Shown: piece after piece, positions 14,762-16,055 of the stretch
Layout of the letters: each line of letters opens with the position of its first letter
Position numbering within the stretch: the first letter of the stretch is position 1
Source: Chitinophaga pinensis
Lineage (GTDB): Bacteria; Planctomycetota; Phycisphaerae; Phycisphaerales; SM1A02
DNA length: 16,055 nt
Assembly (NCBI GenBank): GCA_943329105.2
Contig: CALQCP020000027.1
Coordinates: 1 to 16,055, forward strand
Reading direction: 5' to 3'
Notes under the pieces: generated by a model
Database searches by the model: none
What the model was told of the DNA's origin: nothing
What the model saw: the letters and a program-made list of their open reading frames with translations, nothing else
Translations under genes and position numbers: made by a program

Positions 14762-15036
14762 AGGTTTCTCTCCAGCGTGCGCATCGTAAGCCGCTGCGGG
14801 CTAGCGCGGAACTTTCGCTGAATTTGTAGGGAAATCGCGAATGGTCAGCTGCCCCGCAACTACGATCCCCGCCAAGCCGCTCCGTGCGCGGCTCGTTGGA
14901 CTTCGGAGGAATGCGGTCAAATTCCGCAGCGAATGCGTCACCGTAGGCCGTACCCGCGTGGGTACGTGCGAGCCGGGTCGACCGAAGTTCAAGGTAACCA
15001 TCGATTTCCTGCGCACATCAGGAATGAGGATCTCGC
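14762..15036. other. 275-bp divergent intergenic region with hairpin and a possible small ORF
   Basis: This gap lies between divergent moxR and the secreted-protein gene and should hold both promoters, though I find no convincing -35/-10 pair. It contains a perfect seven-base-pair hairpin at 14949-14966 (CGTACCC-GCGT-GGGTACG) and overlapping pairings at about 14912-14932 (TGCGG/CCGCA and GGAAT/ATTCC). A minus-strand frame from the ATG at 15001 to 14801 could encode a 66-residue basic peptide (MVTLNFGRPGSHVPTRV...) and has AGGA five nucleotides upstream, but it matches no family I know. No riboswitch or small RNA class is recognised. Confidence 0.35.
14949..14966. repeat. Perfect 7-bp hairpin with GCGT loop
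   Basis: CGTACCC (14949-14955) and GGGTACG (14960-14966) are perfect reverse complements around GCGT. It lies 70 bp before the secreted-protein ATG and 188 bp before the moxR ATG. Symmetry fits either a protein-binding operator or an RNA stem in a leader; no T tract follows. Confidence 0.5.
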
Positions 15037-15564
15037 ATGCTCGCTTATATTCGGACATGGTCCGCCGCTGCATCACTCGCAGCCATCGTTCTTACTCATT
15101 CGCAATCCGATGCTGGCCTGGTTGCTCAGTACGACGTTGGTACCGGGGCGAATGCGTCCGTTGTCCAAGTGGACTTCACCAACGGCAATGCCTACCAAAT
15201 CACCCTGCGCTGGGACACGCCCATGAACGGGTTCGATGCACTGCAATTGAGCACTTCCTCAATCAGCGGTGCCGCGCTGGCGTACGACACGTTCTCCTTT
15301 GGCAATTTCGTCACCGGCATCGGTCTTGGTACTGACTACCAATACGGCAACGGTGATCTGTGGCCGATCGAAAACTACTGGCACTACTGGACGACAGTGG
15401 ACGGCGCTTGGGAGATGGCCATGTTTGGGGCCAGCGACCGCATACTCACGAACGGCAGCGCCGATGCGTGGGTATTCGGCTCAGGCAATGCACCACAATC
15501 CGTGCCAGCGCCTGGACTCGCCGTCTTTGCGCTCACGATGCTGCGTCGCCGCGCTCGCCGCTAA
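15037..15564 (+). CDS. Secreted protein with PEP-CTERM-like sorting tail
   Basis: A 175-residue exported protein. The N-terminus MLAYIRTWSAAASLAAIVLTH is a signal peptide with likely cleavage near SDAG (24-27). The mature part has a repeated aromatic pattern: LWPIENYWHYWTT (108-120), AWEMAMFGASDRILTNGSADAWVFG (124-148). This Trp-rich pattern recurs, as I recall, in short PEP-CTERM proteins of planctomycetes. The end, VPAPGLAVFALTMLRRRARR, has the VPAP motif, a short hydrophobic stretch and an Arg cluster, as in proteins sorted and clipped by exosortase. The hydrophobic stretch is only about ten residues, shorter than the classical proteobacterial form. The ATG has GAGG at 15026-15029 with a seven-nucleotide spacer, among the best ribosome sites in the window. 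Function unknown; no exosortase is in the window. Confidence 0.8.
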   Translation: MLAYIRTWSAAASLAAIVLTHSQSDAGLVAQYDVGTGANASVVQVDFTNGNAYQITLRWDTPMNGFDALQLSTSSISGAALAYDTFSFGNFVTGIGLGTDYQYGNGDLWPIENYWHYWTTVDGAWEMAMFGASDRILTNGSADAWVFGSGNAPQSVPAPGLAVFALTMLRRRARR

Positions 15565-15627
15565 GGGCGTAGCTGCGAAGTGCACGGTGCTGCAACCGAT
15601 CGCCGTGCTTCACGTACTACAAAACAA

Positions 15628-15659
15628 ATCGCCCGCGCCGTCATGACGGCGCGGGCGAT
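15628..15659 (-). terminator. Perfect 32-bp palindrome, intrinsic terminator of clpP
   Basis: The 16-base arm ATCGCCCGCGCCGTCA is followed directly by its exact reverse complement, giving a very stable GC-rich hairpin once a central loop opens. On the minus strand it is followed by TTTGTTTT and starts 29 nt after the clpP stop, a standard intrinsic terminator. On the plus strand the following gatgttcattt is only mildly T-rich, so it may also end the secreted-protein transcript but less efficiently. Confidence 0.88.
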
Positions 15660-15688
15660 GTTCATTTCCACCTGAAATACGATCGGAT

Positions 15689-16055
15689 TTACTTGCCAGG
15701 CAAGCGGTCGAGGACCTTGTCAATCAGCCCATATGCCAGCATTTCTGGCGCATTCAGCCACTTGTCGCGGTCGCAGTCGTTGTGAATTGTCTCCCGCGTC
15801 TGGCCGGTGTTGTCGCTGTACAGCGCATACAACTTGTCGCGCAGACGCAGAATGTGCTTGGCGTGAATCTCCAGATCCGTCGCCTGACCTTCGATCACTC
15901 CGCCGATCAACGGCTGGTGCATCAGATTCTCAGCGTGCGGCAATGCGAAGCGACGACCCTTGGTGCCGCTGCAAGCGATCACACTGCCCATGCTGGCAGC
16001 CTGACCAATGATGTACGTCGCCACTGGGCACGGCACAAATCGCATGGTGTCAACA
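15689..16055 (-). CDS. clpP: ATP-dependent Clp protease proteolytic subunit, C-terminal part (cut by window edge)
   Basis: About 121 residues of the C-terminal two thirds of the ClpP serine protease, the barrel that degrades proteins fed by ClpA, ClpX or ClpC. The frame is open to the window end and reads in as VDTMRFVPCPV, equivalent to YDTMQFIKPDV, so the true start lies outside. The catalytic Ser is in GQAASMGS, the catalytic His in LMHQPLIGG, and the Asp region is NDCDRDKWLNAPEMLAYGLID. Also typical are GQATDLEIHAKHILRLRDKL and NTGQTRETI. The IACSGTKGRRFALPHAE segment is slightly divergent from common ClpP (AAGxKGKRxALPNS), as often seen where several clpP paralogues exist. A strong terminator follows 29 nt after the stop. 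Confidence 0.95.
   Translation of the reverse strand, partial: VDTMRFVPCPVATYIIGQAASMGSVIACSGTKGRRFALPHAENLMHQPLIGGVIEGQATDLEIHAKHILRLRDKLYALYSDNTGQTRETIHNDCDRDKWLNAPEMLAYGLIDKVLDRLPGK

Noticed and set aside
15577..15611. An imperfect hairpin GCACGG/CCGTGC after the secreted-protein gene, considered as its own terminator
   Set aside because: The stem is interrupted by a bulge and lacks a T tract; the 32-bp palindrome just downstream is a much better candidate.

Overview
The window is a moderately GC-rich bacterial chromosomal segment that most resembles the Planctomycetota, class Phycisphaerae. The pointers are the secreted protein ending in a short PEP-CTERM-like tail (VPAPG, a hydrophobic stretch, then an Arg cluster), a lipoprotein whose C-terminal beta-sandwich resembles a domain recurrent in planctomycetes, scarce Shine-Dalgarno sequences, several GTG starts, and the gene mix. 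This taxonomic call rests on protein style, not on a marker gene. I saw no rRNA, tRNA, CRISPR array, insertion sequence or phage gene.

Left block (1-9751, all minus strand, read right to left): DNA polymerase III delta subunit (holA), a proline/alanine-rich lipoprotein, a Kup potassium transporter, a three-gene DevC-DevA-DevB-type ABC exporter, a CDF cation-efflux protein, a small HEPN-like protein and the first 36 codons of an Si-specific NAD(P) transhydrogenase (sthA). Gaps are short: 4-nt ATGA overlaps at holA/lipoprotein and devC/devA, a devB/CDF overlap, 12 nt between kup and devC, and 28-68 nt elsewhere. The nine genes could form one or a few transcripts dominated by inner-membrane transport.

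Middle block (9837-13692, plus strand): an N-succinylarginine dihydrolase (astB) diverges from holA. A membrane-anchored TPR protein and an FHA-domain histidine kinase follow; the kinase starts 4 nt after the TPR stop and its Shine-Dalgarno lies inside the TPR gene, so these two are probably coupled. No response regulator and no other ast gene is present.

Right block: a lone MoxR-type AAA ATPase (minus), a 275-bp gap with a strong small hairpin, a secreted PEP-CTERM-like protein (plus), a perfect 32-bp palindromic terminator, and the C-terminal two thirds of ClpP (minus, cut by the window edge).

Most genes are familiar families. The least explained features are the kup leader hairpin that contains its own Shine-Dalgarno, the HEPN-like protein with apparently replaced active-site residues, two unrelated low-complexity repeat arrays inside one lipoprotein, the orphan astB and moxR genes, and the TPR/FHA-kinase pair.
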